From the NCBI RefSeq assembly GCF_026283965.1, contig NZ_JAPDPD010000004.1:124001-188000 (forward strand): a stretch of 64,000 nt of DNA. The letters are read 5' to 3'. A program made the position numbers and the translations under genes. Positions 38,944-47,747 of this stretch are shown piece after piece (position 1 is the first letter of the stretch; the number at the start of each line of letters is the position of its first letter). The stretch is from Dyella subtropica (GTDB lineage: Bacteria > Pseudomonadota > Gammaproteobacteria > Xanthomonadales > Rhodanobacteraceae). The notes under the pieces were generated by a model that saw only the letters and a program-made list of their open reading frames with translations, was not told the origin of the DNA and did no database searches.

Positions 38944-39525
38944 ATGATGAACACTATTACGCGACGCTGGATAACACGCCTGTGGGCATTGGTCGTTGCG
39001 CTCGCGGCCCTGGGTGCAACGATGAACGCGCAGGCGGCGAGCTGCGAGATGCAACTCAGTGAGAACACTGTCGATTACGGTCAGTTGAACAGGGCGGAAC
39101 TCGAGGTATCGAGCGTGCCCAATAGCGATGTCTTATTGGGCAAGCGCCGGCTGACGCTCAATGTGATCTGTGAACAATCCACCGATATCGCGCTGCGTTT
39201 CAACGCGACGCCGGCGCAAGGCGGCGGCTATATGTTTGCCGACCAGGGTGACTTCACCGTACTCATGAGCAACGCGACGCTCGATGGCAACACTGTGGCG
39301 CTGGCGAAGACCGATGCCACCGGTCGATCGATACAGGGTGCAGCGGCGAATCAATACGTGGAGCCCGGCCGCGGCGTGGCTGCTGTTTCAGGCAGCACGC
39401 CGGCCCGTGGCAAGCATTTTGTCGTCGGGCTGGAGATCGAAGCGAGCATGCCGCACTCGGCCATGCGCGTTCGCGGCGAGACTCGCTGGGAAGGACTTGG
39501 TCAGCTCGAACTGATCTCACAGTGA
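38944..39525 (+). CDS. DUF1120-like minor fimbrial subunit
   Basis: A 193-residue exported protein, last gene of the operon. Start ATG 38944 (or 38947) has GAGGA at 38935-38939; the longer frame from 38887 lies inside the usher gene. Signal peptide with likely cleavage after AQA (residue about 31). The mature protein starts ASCEMQLSENTVDYGQL, resembling the first pilin's SVCTP...VDYG, and has a second Cys in VICEQS, so both subunits belong to one family. Likely a minor or tip subunit. No separate lectin-type adhesin is encoded here. Confidence 0.82.
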   Translation: MMNTITRRWITRLWALVVALAALGATMNAQAASCEMQLSENTVDYGQLNRAELEVSSVPNSDVLLGKRRLTLNVICEQSTDIALRFNATPAQGGGYMFADQGDFTVLMSNATLDGNTVALAKTDATGRSIQGAAANQYVEPGRGVAAVSGSTPARGKHFVVGLEIEASMPHSAMRVRGETRWEGLGQLELISQ

Positions 39526-39588
39526 ACAATGTCGACGGCATTGATGGGGGTGGGGCACCGCTCTTGCACAATGGAACCCGCCTGGCGA

Positions 39589-39800
39589 GACACGCAAGGA
39601 AGCCGTGCTGAAAGCGACCGGCAAGGGCCTGAGCGACGATCTGTGCGCCATTGACGTTCGCTTGGCCGAAAGCGAGCCGGTGCTCAGCTATCCAGCATCA
39701 CTACGACTGGTTGACCTACTGGTGGACGATGATCGAGTGACGATCTCGCTGGCACTGGATCCTTCCGTGCCTGGTGTCGTCGTCATGCTTGTACTGTGAT
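39589..39800 (+). pseudogene. Truncated second copy of the PPTase 3' end
   Basis: This segment matches the last 70 codons and stop of the phosphopantetheinyl transferase gene (33636-33847). It keeps the frame from RKEAVLKATGKGL to the TGA at 39797-39799 and lacks the first 190 codons, including the GIDVE metal site, so it cannot encode an enzyme. Of the 8 differences seen, 7 are synonymous and one changes Thr to Ala, a pattern of divergence under selection that suggests it came from an intact homologous gene. Loose similarity continues a few bases past the stop. Confidence 0.9.
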
Positions 39801-39824
39801 GCCCGGAGCCTGATGTGAGCATCG

Positions 39825-39993
39825 GTAGGAGCGCACCCTGTGCGCGAAACGCGCCCGATTGGGCGCGCGCTTGGAAAGCAGCCCCGCTTCGCAGGGCCTT
39901 CACTCGGGCCGTCCATGGCCCTCGCCCTGCGGGCGGCTTCGCCGTGCAAACCGGCAATCCTGCCAGTTTGTCGCGCACAGGGTGCGCTCCTAC
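39825..39993. repeat. REP-type inverted pair (REPIN-like)
   Basis: Two perfect 23-base inverted arms (39825-39847 and 39971-39993) start with GTAGGAGCGC and enclose 123 bases of GC-rich sequence with smaller internal palindromes. Arms of this kind are common intergenic REP elements in pseudomonads and xanthomonads. It sits just past the end of the thioredoxin-fold gene, where it may also act as a transcription-ending or mRNA-protecting structure. Confidence 0.8.
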
Positions 39994-40011
39994 GGTGACG
40001 CGTGCTGGGCG

Positions 40012-40566
40012 CTAGACCGCACACGCATCACCGCCACAACCAACTTCATCGCGCTCTTCGAGCGCATGTGGCTCCGCCGCCAAGGCCTTGAACGGACGCT
40101 CCACCAACGCCCCGACGATCGCTCCGAGCGCCATGTCGTCGATGCGGCCAAAGTGATTCAATTGAACGTGACCTTCCTGGTCGAGCAGCACAAGGCTGGG
40201 CGTACCACGCAAACCCCAGGCGGCCATCGTCTTGGGAACCGGACTGTGCGAATCGGCTTCGTCCACACCGATCGGGAACGCCAGGCGATACTCGTGGATG
40301 AAAGCTTCGAGCGCCTCCGGCCCCATCACTGCGTGATGCTCGAAAACGGTATGCAAGCCGATCACCGTCAACTGATCTTCGGGGAAGGCTTCGCGCAACC
40401 GCACGGCTTGCGGCAGGCCGTGCGTCACGCAGCCCGGGCACAGCATCTGGAAGGCGTGAATCGCCACGACCCGACCCCGCAAGGCGTCCAGCGCGATCGG
40501 CTTGGGCGTGTTGTACCAGCGGCTGACATGCAGCGTCGGCGTGACCGGGAGGGGAGCACGGTTCAT
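40012..40566 (-). CDS. Thioredoxin-fold (AhpC/TSA/TlpA-like) protein
   Basis: A 184-residue protein of the thioredoxin superfamily. After a short N-terminus it has GRVVAIHAFQMLCPGCVTHGLPQ, where the CPGC pair is in the CxxC redox position, then a VIGLHTVFEHH strand, and the cis-proline region GTPSLVLLDQEGHV. No signal peptide is evident when translation starts at the ATG at 40566; an earlier in-frame ATG at 40683 would add an unconvincing 39-residue tail. Probably a cytoplasmic thiol-disulfide oxidoreductase or peroxiredoxin-like protein; partner unknown. It stands alone, between the REP pair and the protoglobin gene. Confidence 0.8.
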   Translation of the reverse strand: MNRAPLPVTPTLHVSRWYNTPKPIALDALRGRVVAIHAFQMLCPGCVTHGLPQAVRLREAFPEDQLTVIGLHTVFEHHAVMGPEALEAFIHEYRLAFPIGVDEADSHSPVPKTMAAWGLRGTPSLVLLDQEGHVQLNHFGRIDDMALGAIVGALVERPFKALAAEPHALEERDEVGCGGDACAV

Positions 40567-40727
40567 GGTCAAGATTCCAAGGTGGTGGGGAATGAAATAA
40601 GCCGTGCGAAGCACACAAAAGCTGTTTTGAGTGCTTCGCACAGCACCTCTACTGGATTTCTCGCTCCTCAAGCCCGAGCACATCCATGTGCTCTCCCCGC
40701 GTACTGGCCTGCGCCGGAATGACGAGC

Positions 40728-40762
40728 AAAAAAACGCTTCTCCCGGCTAGGGATCAGAAGCG
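40728..40762 (-). terminator. Rho-independent terminator of the protoglobin gene
   Basis: Read on the minus strand, the stem CGCTTCT/AGAAGCG (40756-40762 with 40735-40741), with an inner TCCC/GGGA pairing, is followed directly by seven Ts (40734-40728). It overlaps the stop codon of the protoglobin gene. Confidence 0.85.
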
Positions 40763-41419
40763 CCCATCGCGCACGTAGGGGTAGCTCCACAGAATGCTTT
40801 GCATCAGAACGGCCTTCACCCATGCGTCATGCATCTTTTCGACGTCTTCCGGGGAGGCGCCCTTCTTGGCGAGGAAGGGCTTGAGCGTCGTCGTCACCGG
40901 GATCGTCAGCGCGGGGAGATAGCGGAAGTTCACCGAAGGCGTGCTGTCGGCCTTGTCGGTCTGGTTCTTCTTCGGTGTGGTGTGGCGCCGGCCGATCTCG
41001 TACTGATAGTCCAGCCAAGTCTGGTCGTAGTTCGCGTCTGCCGTGTCGAGAATCCATTGAGCGAAGCGCTTGCGCACGGCGCCCAAGTACGCCGCGTCCG
41101 GTTCGCCGGTCTTGTTGTTCTTGAAGTACACGACCAGTTCTGGCGTGGAGGCGACGAAGCCATACCAGACATCGAGGATGGCGTCGGTCTGGTCGGCGAG
41201 GATGGGTTTGCTCATGCGCAGATAACGCACGTCCTCATCGGTGAAGAGCAGCGTCTTCTCCAGCGACTTCAGGTCCTGCAGGGTATACGGCGCCTTGGCC
41301 AGCGAATGCTGCCCGTAGGTGTAGCCGGGGATCGAAGGCGCGCTCTGCGCACTGGCTTGCTGGGCCAGCAGCAAAGTGGAGGCAAGGGTGGCGGCACCGA
41401 CCCATCGTGAAAAGCTCAT
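40754..41419 (-). CDS. Exported protoglobin-domain protein
   Basis: A 221-residue protein. The start ATG at 41419 has an excellent CAGGAGAA upstream, and the N-terminus is a classical signal peptide ending QQASA|QS. The mature part matches the protoglobin family: a helical pattern LKSLEKTLLFTDEDVRYLRMS, then YEIGRRHTTPKKNQTDK, where the His is the expected proximal haem ligand. Known protoglobins and globin-coupled sensors are cytoplasmic, so the signal peptide is unusual and points to a periplasmic haem protein, perhaps binding O2, NO or CO. A 70-base gap and its own terminator indicate a single-gene unit. Confidence 0.8.
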   Translation of the reverse strand: MSFSRWVGAATLASTLLLAQQASAQSAPSIPGYTYGQHSLAKAPYTLQDLKSLEKTLLFTDEDVRYLRMSKPILADQTDAILDVWYGFVASTPELVVYFKNNKTGEPDAAYLGAVRKRFAQWILDTADANYDQTWLDYQYEIGRRHTTPKKNQTDKADSTPSVNFRYLPALTIPVTTTLKPFLAKKGASPEDVEKMHDAWVKAVLMQSILWSYPYVRDGRF

Positions 41420-41628
41420 GGTTTCTCCTGTTGATTGAGGAACAGGAGGAAAGTCTAGGCATCGATATGGTATGGATGGACTCAATTCATCCAAAAAACG
41501 TTGCCATTAGTCCATGAGAGCCCTTGCTATCGCATCTCTCTGTTTTCGTTTGATCACCTTCGCTGCTCGGCGGGGCGCTCGATAGTTCGCCTCTGCACTG
41601 AGCGGCTGCTTCGATTTTGAACGGGCTC

Positions 41629-42564
41629 TCAATCCCGATCCCGCTCGACCCAGCGCCGATAGGCACGATAATGATGGATAGCAAAGCCGCCAAACGATGG
41701 CTCGTCACGCAGCGCTTGTTCTACTTTTCGCACCTCCTGCTCAAACACTTTCGGCCCGACTTTGTCGAAGGTGACCTTGTCGATCTCGTTGGGCGACACT
41801 TCGAGTCCGATCATCACTTTCTTGCCAACGCGGTTTGAATAGGCGATCTCGCTGGCTGCATTTGAAAGGATGCCGTCGCTGCCTTCGGCCTTGTGGCGGT
41901 AGTCCATCAACGCGACGTAGTCGAACAAGTCGATGATGTGCTCGCTTGCCGGGCGTCGGACACCTTTCCATTCCAGTTCGATGCCGTCCAGCCAGAAAGG
42001 AATGGCTGGCCCCACCGCCAAGGTGGCGCCGTATTCGCGCTTGATCCGCATGAGCGCATCGCCCATGTCAATGAAGTCGGTGAGCAGGCGCTCGCGGCTT
42101 TTGTCATTCCATTCGTCGAGGAGGTGCGGCTCGATGTCCAGGTTGGCGCCATCGAAGCGTGCCATCTGCGGGGCGGCGACGTTGTACTTCACCACTCGGC
42201 GAAACATCGCCTCGGCCTTCTTGCGGTAGGCGGGCAGTACGTAGTTCTCGGTGTGCAGGTAAGCCGAGCCCAGTAGCGCGTACACTTTCAGGTGTTGCCC
42301 ATGCAGCCGCTCGATGAAGCCGCGGTATAGCTGCGGTTGCTCGACGAGAAGGTCGTGACCCTCGTAAGCGTCGGCGTACAGGTACACGCTGTCGATGTGC
42401 TTGGATTTGAGATAGGTCACTGCTTCTTCGGCAACGGCGGGATCCTTGACCATGGCGTAGGACTCGGTCTCCCAGATCCAGATGGCGCGGCTGAGGTTGC
42501 CGGTCGCGCTGATCGGCAACGCACACATCAGGAGCATCAGAAACAGGCCAGTGAGACGGATCAA
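41629..42564 (-). CDS. Exported TIM-barrel-like protein of exopolysaccharide operon
   Basis: A 311-residue protein with a signal peptide (IRLTGLFLMLLMCALPISA). It looks like a (beta/alpha)8 barrel: strand-end acidic residues occur in YLYADAYEG, FDGANLDIEPHLLDEW and YVALMDYRHKAEGSDG, the last two resembling glycoside-hydrolase active-site strands. I cannot name a CAZy family. The TTG start at 42564 overlaps the TGA of the preceding gene, with GGAAG upstream, so it is translationally coupled. As the last gene of the operon it may trim or hydrolyse the polymer in the periplasm, comparable in position to hydrolases of other synthase-dependent polysaccharide loci. Confidence 0.65.
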   Translation of the reverse strand: MIRLTGLFLMLLMCALPISATGNLSRAIWIWETESYAMVKDPAVAEEAVTYLKSKHIDSVYLYADAYEGHDLLVEQPQLYRGFIERLHGQHLKVYALLGSAYLHTENYVLPAYRKKAEAMFRRVVKYNVAAPQMARFDGANLDIEPHLLDEWNDKSRERLLTDFIDMGDALMRIKREYGATLAVGPAIPFWLDGIELEWKGVRRPASEHIIDLFDYVALMDYRHKAEGSDGILSNAASEIAYSNRVGKKVMIGLEVSPNEIDKVTFDKVGPKVFEQEVRKVEQALRDEPSFGGFAIHHYRAYRRWVERDRD

Positions 42565-44924
42565 GGCGGGCTTCCTATGGCGGCGGCATTCACCGTCAGG
42601 TGGTAGCGCCCCTGCCCAATGGCCTTGCCGGTCTGCGGGTCCGATGGGAACACCGATACATAGCAGCGACCGTTGCAGGCCTCGGACTGGCGCATGGTCA
42701 GCAGCACTTGCCGACGTCCGCCCGCTGGGAGTTGCAACGCGTGGCCGTCGACTTCCTGCAGCTCGCGGCCGTCATCGGCGGTCAACACGGCTAGCGGCAC
42801 GAACACGCGGCTCTGCCGTGCATCGCCGTTGCTGAAGATGGCTGTCAGTTGCACATCACTAGTACCAGCGGCCACATCGACCGATTCCATCGACAGTCCA
42901 CGCACGACCGATGCGATGCTGCTCAGTTCCACTTTCTGCGCGGTAGCTTGGTAAGCCACCAGCTTCGGCGTGGGGCCGTCCGGTGTCATCGCCTGCTGCT
43001 GCATGAAAATCGCATTGGCTTGGTTATAGCGCTGCAAGCGGTGGGCCACCCAGTCACGCACGGATAAATCGTCGGTGGGTGCCAGGTGTATGCCATCCTG
43101 CAATTCATAGACTTGCCCGTCACGCAACCACCAGCGCCCGGCCAAGTACTCCAGCGCGCTGGTCTTGGTCTGTTTCAATGGCAGCTGGTGGATGTTGCGG
43201 AAGCTGTCGGCCATGTCCAAGCCGGTACCTAACCAAGGCGTCCGCTCCGGTCGCTTCAGCCCATAGGTATGGGACAGCAGCGCCAACAGCGACGGCGTGA
43301 CATCCAGCTGGGAGGACACCGCACGGACGCGCCTGGGTTGCTTGAGTAGCGGCGAGAAGATGATCAGTGGCACGTGGTAGCGGTCCACGTGCTCGCCCAT
43401 CGGAATCTCTGGCAGGCGATGGTCGCCGGTGATCACGAAGATGGTGTTGGCGTACCACGGCGCCTGAGCCACCGATTCGAAGTAACGGCGCAGTTGGTCA
43501 TCGGTGTAGAGGATGGTGCTGTAGATGTCGGCATTGGCCCGATAGGCCGCCAGTTGCGAGTCGGGAATAAGCAGCTTGCGCAGGCGTTGTTCGAAATGTG
43601 TGCGGTATGCGTCTTGTCCAGGGAATTGGTAGTTGGTGTGCATGGAGATGGTCTGCATCGCCAGCACGAACGGAGCCTGCAACCGTGCGCTGTCGGCTTG
43701 TACCCGCGACACGAGCTCTTCGTCCGGGTAGCCCCAAGCGTCGAAAGGATTACGCGTGTAACCCGGGCCAAAGTTCGTCAAGTCCACCAGGTGCTGCAGC
43801 GACTGCAGCTGCAGGTAGCCACGCTCGTTGTCGAAGGTGGTATCGGTGCCGTTGTAGAACGCGCTGTGGTAGCCCTGCTGTTCCAACACGCTGAACAGCC
43901 CCGGATGTGGTGGCATGTGCTCGCCCAGTGCGGCGAATCCTTGCTTGGCGAACGGTGCCGAGCCAAACAGCGACGGCAACACGCCAAAGGTGCGACCCTG
44001 GTTGGCCAGAAAGTTGTCGAAGTACAGGCTTCGCGCAGCCAGCTCGTCGAGGAACGGGGTGAAGCTGCCCAGCGGTGCCTGCGGGCCGGAGAACGAGCGC
44101 CCCAACCCTTCGACCACAATCACTACCAAGTTGGGCGGGTGGCCGTCAGAGGTGGGCGAGAAGTACGGACCAAGCGCGTCCGGCGTCTGCTCCGGGTGCA
44201 AGAATGGGAACTGCGGGTCCAGTGGTGGCTCGTTGGCGGTGGCGGCGGCCTCACTCGTCGCTGCACTGGCGTCGCCCTTCGACCAGCGCCAGACATCGGC
44301 GCCGAACCATGCCAGCTTGTTGTAGGCCAGATCCCGTGCTGCATCGTCCTTCAGCGTGCCTGCACCCGTCGGCAACGGCACCAGCCAGACCAACAGGCTG
44401 GCGCACAGCAGCAACGTGGTCCACAACCTCGAGCCGCGCGCATTCCGACGTGCCCGCCAGCCCAAGCCAGCCCACAGCACCAGCAACGGTAGAACCAGAG
44501 CCGGCAGGCTGCGCGGATCGAGCGCCGCACCACCGGCCAGGGTGGTGCGGATTTCCGCCGCGCTGTAACCGAACAGGTCCGTACCCAGTGGCACGTGCGC
44601 CACCTGGTAGTACTGGTCAAGCAATGCCTGCGCGACGACGAGCACCGACCACAGCACCGCCAACGCCATGGCACGCAGCCAGGGCTTCTTCAAGGCCAGT
44701 AGCGGAAGTGACAACAGCCATAGTGCGGGTACTCCACGCAACAGTACCCACCATGCTTGCGCGAAGGCGACACCAGCGATCATCCACTTCTGGTGGCCGT
44801 CCCAAGTGGCGTTGGCGATGCCATTGATCACCGCGTCTGCCACCAGCACGAACTCCGCCAGCAGCAATGCCGGGAACGCGGCGGAGAAGCGCGAGTAGGC
44901 GTTGCCGTGATGTTCGACAGTCAT
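42561..44924 (-). CDS. LTA-synthase-like membrane sulfatase-fold transferase
   Basis: A 787-residue inner-membrane protein with about five N-terminal membrane helices (residues 15-200) and a large periplasmic alkaline-phosphatase/sulfatase-fold domain. Metal and catalytic landmarks of the LtaS/phosphoglycerol- or phosphoethanolamine-transferase group are visible: VVIVVEGLGRSF, the likely nucleophile Thr in NQGRTFGVLPS, MHTNYQFPG, and ITGDHRLPE. A beta-rich C-terminal domain of about 200 residues follows and is unusual for LtaS. Expected to transfer a phospho-alcohol group to the polysaccharide or another periplasmic glycan; the substituent is not determinable. Lies 13 bases after the porin gene in the same operon. 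Confidence 0.83.
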   Translation of the reverse strand: MTVEHHGNAYSRFSAAFPALLLAEFVLVADAVINGIANATWDGHQKWMIAGVAFAQAWWVLLRGVPALWLLSLPLLALKKPWLRAMALAVLWSVLVVAQALLDQYYQVAHVPLGTDLFGYSAAEIRTTLAGGAALDPRSLPALVLPLLVLWAGLGWRARRNARGSRLWTTLLLCASLLVWLVPLPTGAGTLKDDAARDLAYNKLAWFGADVWRWSKGDASAATSEAAATANEPPLDPQFPFLHPEQTPDALGPYFSPTSDGHPPNLVVIVVEGLGRSFSGPQAPLGSFTPFLDELAARSLYFDNFLANQGRTFGVLPSLFGSAPFAKQGFAALGEHMPPHPGLFSVLEQQGYHSAFYNGTDTTFDNERGYLQLQSLQHLVDLTNFGPGYTRNPFDAWGYPDEELVSRVQADSARLQAPFVLAMQTISMHTNYQFPGQDAYRTHFEQRLRKLLIPDSQLAAYRANADIYSTILYTDDQLRRYFESVAQAPWYANTIFVITGDHRLPEIPMGEHVDRYHVPLIIFSPLLKQPRRVRAVSSQLDVTPSLLALLSHTYGLKRPERTPWLGTGLDMADSFRNIHQLPLKQTKTSALEYLAGRWWLRDGQVYELQDGIHLAPTDDLSVRDWVAHRLQRYNQANAIFMQQQAMTPDGPTPKLVAYQATAQKVELSSIASVVRGLSMESVDVAAGTSDVQLTAIFSNGDARQSRVFVPLAVLTADDGRELQEVDGHALQLPAGGRRQVLLTMRQSEACNGRCYVSVFPSDPQTGKAIGQGRYHLTVNAAAIGSPP

Positions 44925-44937
44925 CGGTACGCCCCCC

Positions 44938-46239
44938 TCACCACCGTGAGTACAACGCTAGCCATAGTCGGCGCTCGTCGTAGCCACCGTCGTCGTTGGC
45001 ATAGCCCGCACCCAGTTTGAATCCCCAATGTGGCGAAAAGTAATGGGCCCAGGCAATGCCGATCGCCGCGTTGCTGTTGCGCACCACGGAGCCGAAGCGC
45101 GCTACGTCGGTGCTGCGACCGCTACTGATGCTCAGCTCCAGGTAATCGTCGGCATCACCCCGGTAATAGTTGCGGACCACCAAACGTTGACTCCAACTGC
45201 CGGAACCCACGCCAGGCACGTACTGCAGCTTGTAGCGCGCGTACCAGTTGCCAACGTAGCGACCCACGCCGATGCCGTAGAAATCGGTGTCGCTGGAGAA
45301 GTGCAGGTGGTCGATGCTGGCCGACAGCTCCCAGCCACGACCCACGCCCTGGAACGCCTCCATGCGCCATGCTTGCTGCGGCAATACACCATTGGAGGGA
45401 CCGTGCTGGTAGCGCACGTTGGCGTAAGCACGCGACCACAGGGGTACGTAACCGTCCAGCGCCCAGGCCGTGTTGCTGCTGCCGAAGTGATCCGCGCGCA
45501 GCAATTCCAGCGCGAGCGAGCCCCGGCTGAAATAGCGGCGCAGCGATAGATCGGCGTCGTTCCAGTCTTGCCGGCTGCCGCTGAAGCCCGTGTGGTCCCA
45601 GCTGGCGGTGGCGCCCCAGCGATAGCCGTCGACGGTAGTACTGTCGGGGCTGGTGATGCGCGGCAACAGGCTTTGCTGCAGGCTGGCTACCTCTCCGGCA
45701 TCCGCCCCCCGTGCTGCGGCAGCATCGAAATCGGTGCGAGCGGCGGCGAACTGCCCGGCATCACGCAGCGCACGGCCACGCGCGATGCGCGCTGCCGCAT
45801 CCTGCGGTGCCAGCTCCACCCAGTGGGAGTAGGCGTCAGCTGCCTGCTGTGGGTGATTGCTCCAACGATAGAGATCGCCCAGTGCCGACCAGGCATCGGC
45901 GTAACCCGGGTTGTTCTGCACTACCGTGCGCAAGTCGCCTTCGGCAGCGTCGTATTGTCCGTCCCAGGCATAGGTACGCCCGCGCGCCAGCAACAGGTCG
46001 CTGTTGCCTGGGTGCTCGGCCAGCAATGCCGTGTAGCGCTTGATGGCCAGTTGCCGCTGGCCGCTGGTGGCGAGTTCGCGTACCTGCTGCATCTGCGCCG
46101 TCAGTGCATCGGGGGCGACATCCTGTGCCATGAGGTAAGGCGGGCTCGCCGCCAATGCGAGCAGCAGCCAAGGTCGCAGCGTGCGAAAGGCGCGGGACGG
46201 ACTCCATGGCGCGGCACCGGATGAGCTGCTGCGTTTCAT
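44938..46239 (-). CDS. TPR and beta-barrel outer-membrane protein, YaiO family
   Basis: A 433-residue exported protein with cleavage likely after YLMA (residue 38). Residues about 45-200 form three to four tetratricopeptide repeats (QRQLAIKRYTALLAEHPGN, YADAWSALGDLYRW). The rest is an outer-membrane beta-barrel with alternating strands and a terminal aromatic residue (LWLALYSRW). This arrangement matches YaiO-type proteins and resembles the PgaA/AlgK-AlgE principle of a TPR adaptor plus pore for polysaccharide export. Start overlaps the glycosyltransferase stop by 4 bases (ATGA), so the two are translationally coupled. Confidence 0.87.
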   Translation of the reverse strand: MKRSSSSGAAPWSPSRAFRTLRPWLLLALAASPPYLMAQDVAPDALTAQMQQVRELATSGQRQLAIKRYTALLAEHPGNSDLLLARGRTYAWDGQYDAAEGDLRTVVQNNPGYADAWSALGDLYRWSNHPQQAADAYSHWVELAPQDAAARIARGRALRDAGQFAAARTDFDAAAARGADAGEVASLQQSLLPRITSPDSTTVDGYRWGATASWDHTGFSGSRQDWNDADLSLRRYFSRGSLALELLRADHFGSSNTAWALDGYVPLWSRAYANVRYQHGPSNGVLPQQAWRMEAFQGVGRGWELSASIDHLHFSSDTDFYGIGVGRYVGNWYARYKLQYVPGVGSGSWSQRLVVRNYYRGDADDYLELSISSGRSTDVARFGSVVRNSNAAIGIAWAHYFSPHWGFKLGAGYANDDGGYDERRLWLALYSRW

Positions 46240-47747
46240 GGGGAGCGGCTCCCGTCAGCAGTCTGCACGATGGGCACCGCCGCAGTCTCCGCCGGGGCGT
46301 GTTGCCACGAGCCATCACGATTGACATAGCCCCACCCGTGGCGCCTGCGGCGCTTGAGCAACCACGTCAAGGTGCCGTAGAAGCGCCAGCAGGCATTGAT
46401 CTGCCGATAGCCAAAGTTCTCCAGCACCGCAATCGCGAACAATCGAAGTTGCTGCGAGGGTCGTGCGTACAGACCGAAGGACAATTCCTCCAGCAGCATC
46501 GCGTTGACCGAAAGCAGGATGCCCATGCCCACCGCCGCCGCCAGGAAGACCAGGAACACTTTCAGCGACACCAGCCCAGTCAGGGCCAGCAGGATCATCG
46601 AGATGTAGCCGGTCACCTCAATCACCGGGCCAAGGAACTCGAACACCAGCATGAATGGAAACGCCACCCAGCCCGCTGCGCCGCCGCGACGGCTGAACAT
46701 CAGGCGGATGTTCGACCACAGGCTCTCGGCCAGGCCACGCTGCCAGCGCACGCGCTGGTTGCGCAGCGAAGCGATGTCCGTCGGTACTTCCGTCCAGCAC
46801 ACCGGGTCCGGCACGAATACGATGCGATAGTCGTGCTTCTCCTCGCGCAGGTTGCGGTGCAGCCGGATCACCAGATCCATGTCTTCACCCACCGTATCGG
46901 GGCGGTAGCCACCGATGGCGATCACTCGTTCCTTGTAGAACACGCCGAATGCGCCAGAGATGATCAGCAGCGCGTTCATTGGCGACCAGCCCATGCGTCC
47001 GAACAGGAACGCACGCAGGTACTCGATCACCTGAAAGCTTGGCAGCCAGCGATTGGGTAGACCTACCTTGGACAGCATGCCATCCCTGACCGTGCAGCCA
47101 TTGAGCACACGCACCACGCCGCCGCTGGCTGCGACTCGCCGGTCCTCCAGGAATGGGCGCACCACTCGCGAAAGGCTTTCCGTATGCAGAATGCAGTCAG
47201 CATCTACCACGCAGAACAATGGATAACGCACGCAGTTGATGCCGGCATTGATCGCATCGGACTTGCCGCCGTTGAGCTTGTCGACCATGCGCACGCGTGG
47301 GTACCGCGCCGAAGCGTAGACACCCTTGACGTGTTCGGTCTGCAGCCGGTCGCGATAGGCCTCGGGTACCCGCACCAGGCCAAACGCCTCAACCAGCGCT
47401 TCGCGCGTGCGGTCGCTGGAGCCATCGTTGACCACGACAATCTCGAACTCGGGATAGCTGGTCGTGAGTAGCGAGCGCACAGAGGACACTACCGACCTCT
47501 CCTCGTTGTGCGCGGGCAGCACGATGCTCACCGGCGGCTGGTACTGGCGCAAACCCGGCGGCAAGTAGTTGGCCCGGTATTCGCGCATATAGCGCACGAT
47601 CTGATACGCGGAGATGTAATTGAGGATCAGGTAGGCCAAATTGATCGCCATGAAGTAGATCATGAAGATCCATTGCATGGATGCCGCAATTTGTACCCAA
47701 GGCACGTGGTGCAGATAGGTCACGAACCCCGCCCAGTACGTGCTCAT
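46236..47747 (-). CDS. Processive family 2 glycosyltransferase (polysaccharide synthase)
   Basis: A 503-residue inner-membrane synthase of the hyaluronan/chitin/PgaC/YaiP type that polymerises and probably translocates a beta-glycan. An N-terminal helix (residues 25-47) is followed by the cytosolic GT-A domain with NDGSSD (107-112), NGGKSDAIN (159-167), the DAD metal site at 182-184, the GED catalytic base at 287-289 and QRVRW at 331-335, then three or four C-terminal membrane helices. The sugar donor cannot be read from sequence. It overlaps the HEAT gene by 4 bases upstream and the porin gene by 4 bases downstream. Confidence 0.92.
   Translation of the reverse strand: MSTYWAGFVTYLHHVPWVQIAASMQWIFMIYFMAINLAYLILNYISAYQIVRYMREYRANYLPPGLRQYQPPVSIVLPAHNEERSVVSSVRSLLTTSYPEFEIVVVNDGSSDRTREALVEAFGLVRVPEAYRDRLQTEHVKGVYASARYPRVRMVDKLNGGKSDAINAGINCVRYPLFCVVDADCILHTESLSRVVRPFLEDRRVAASGGVVRVLNGCTVRDGMLSKVGLPNRWLPSFQVIEYLRAFLFGRMGWSPMNALLIISGAFGVFYKERVIAIGGYRPDTVGEDMDLVIRLHRNLREEKHDYRIVFVPDPVCWTEVPTDIASLRNQRVRWQRGLAESLWSNIRLMFSRRGGAAGWVAFPFMLVFEFLGPVIEVTGYISMILLALTGLVSLKVFLVFLAAAVGMGILLSVNAMLLEELSFGLYARPSQQLRLFAIAVLENFGYRQINACWRFYGTLTWLLKRRRRHGWGYVNRDGSWQHAPAETAAVPIVQTADGSRSP

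Noticed and set aside
39859-40722. Plus-strand 287-codon frame
   Set aside because: It runs through the REP pair and is antisense to the thioredoxin-fold gene, which has clear CxxC and cis-Pro motifs.
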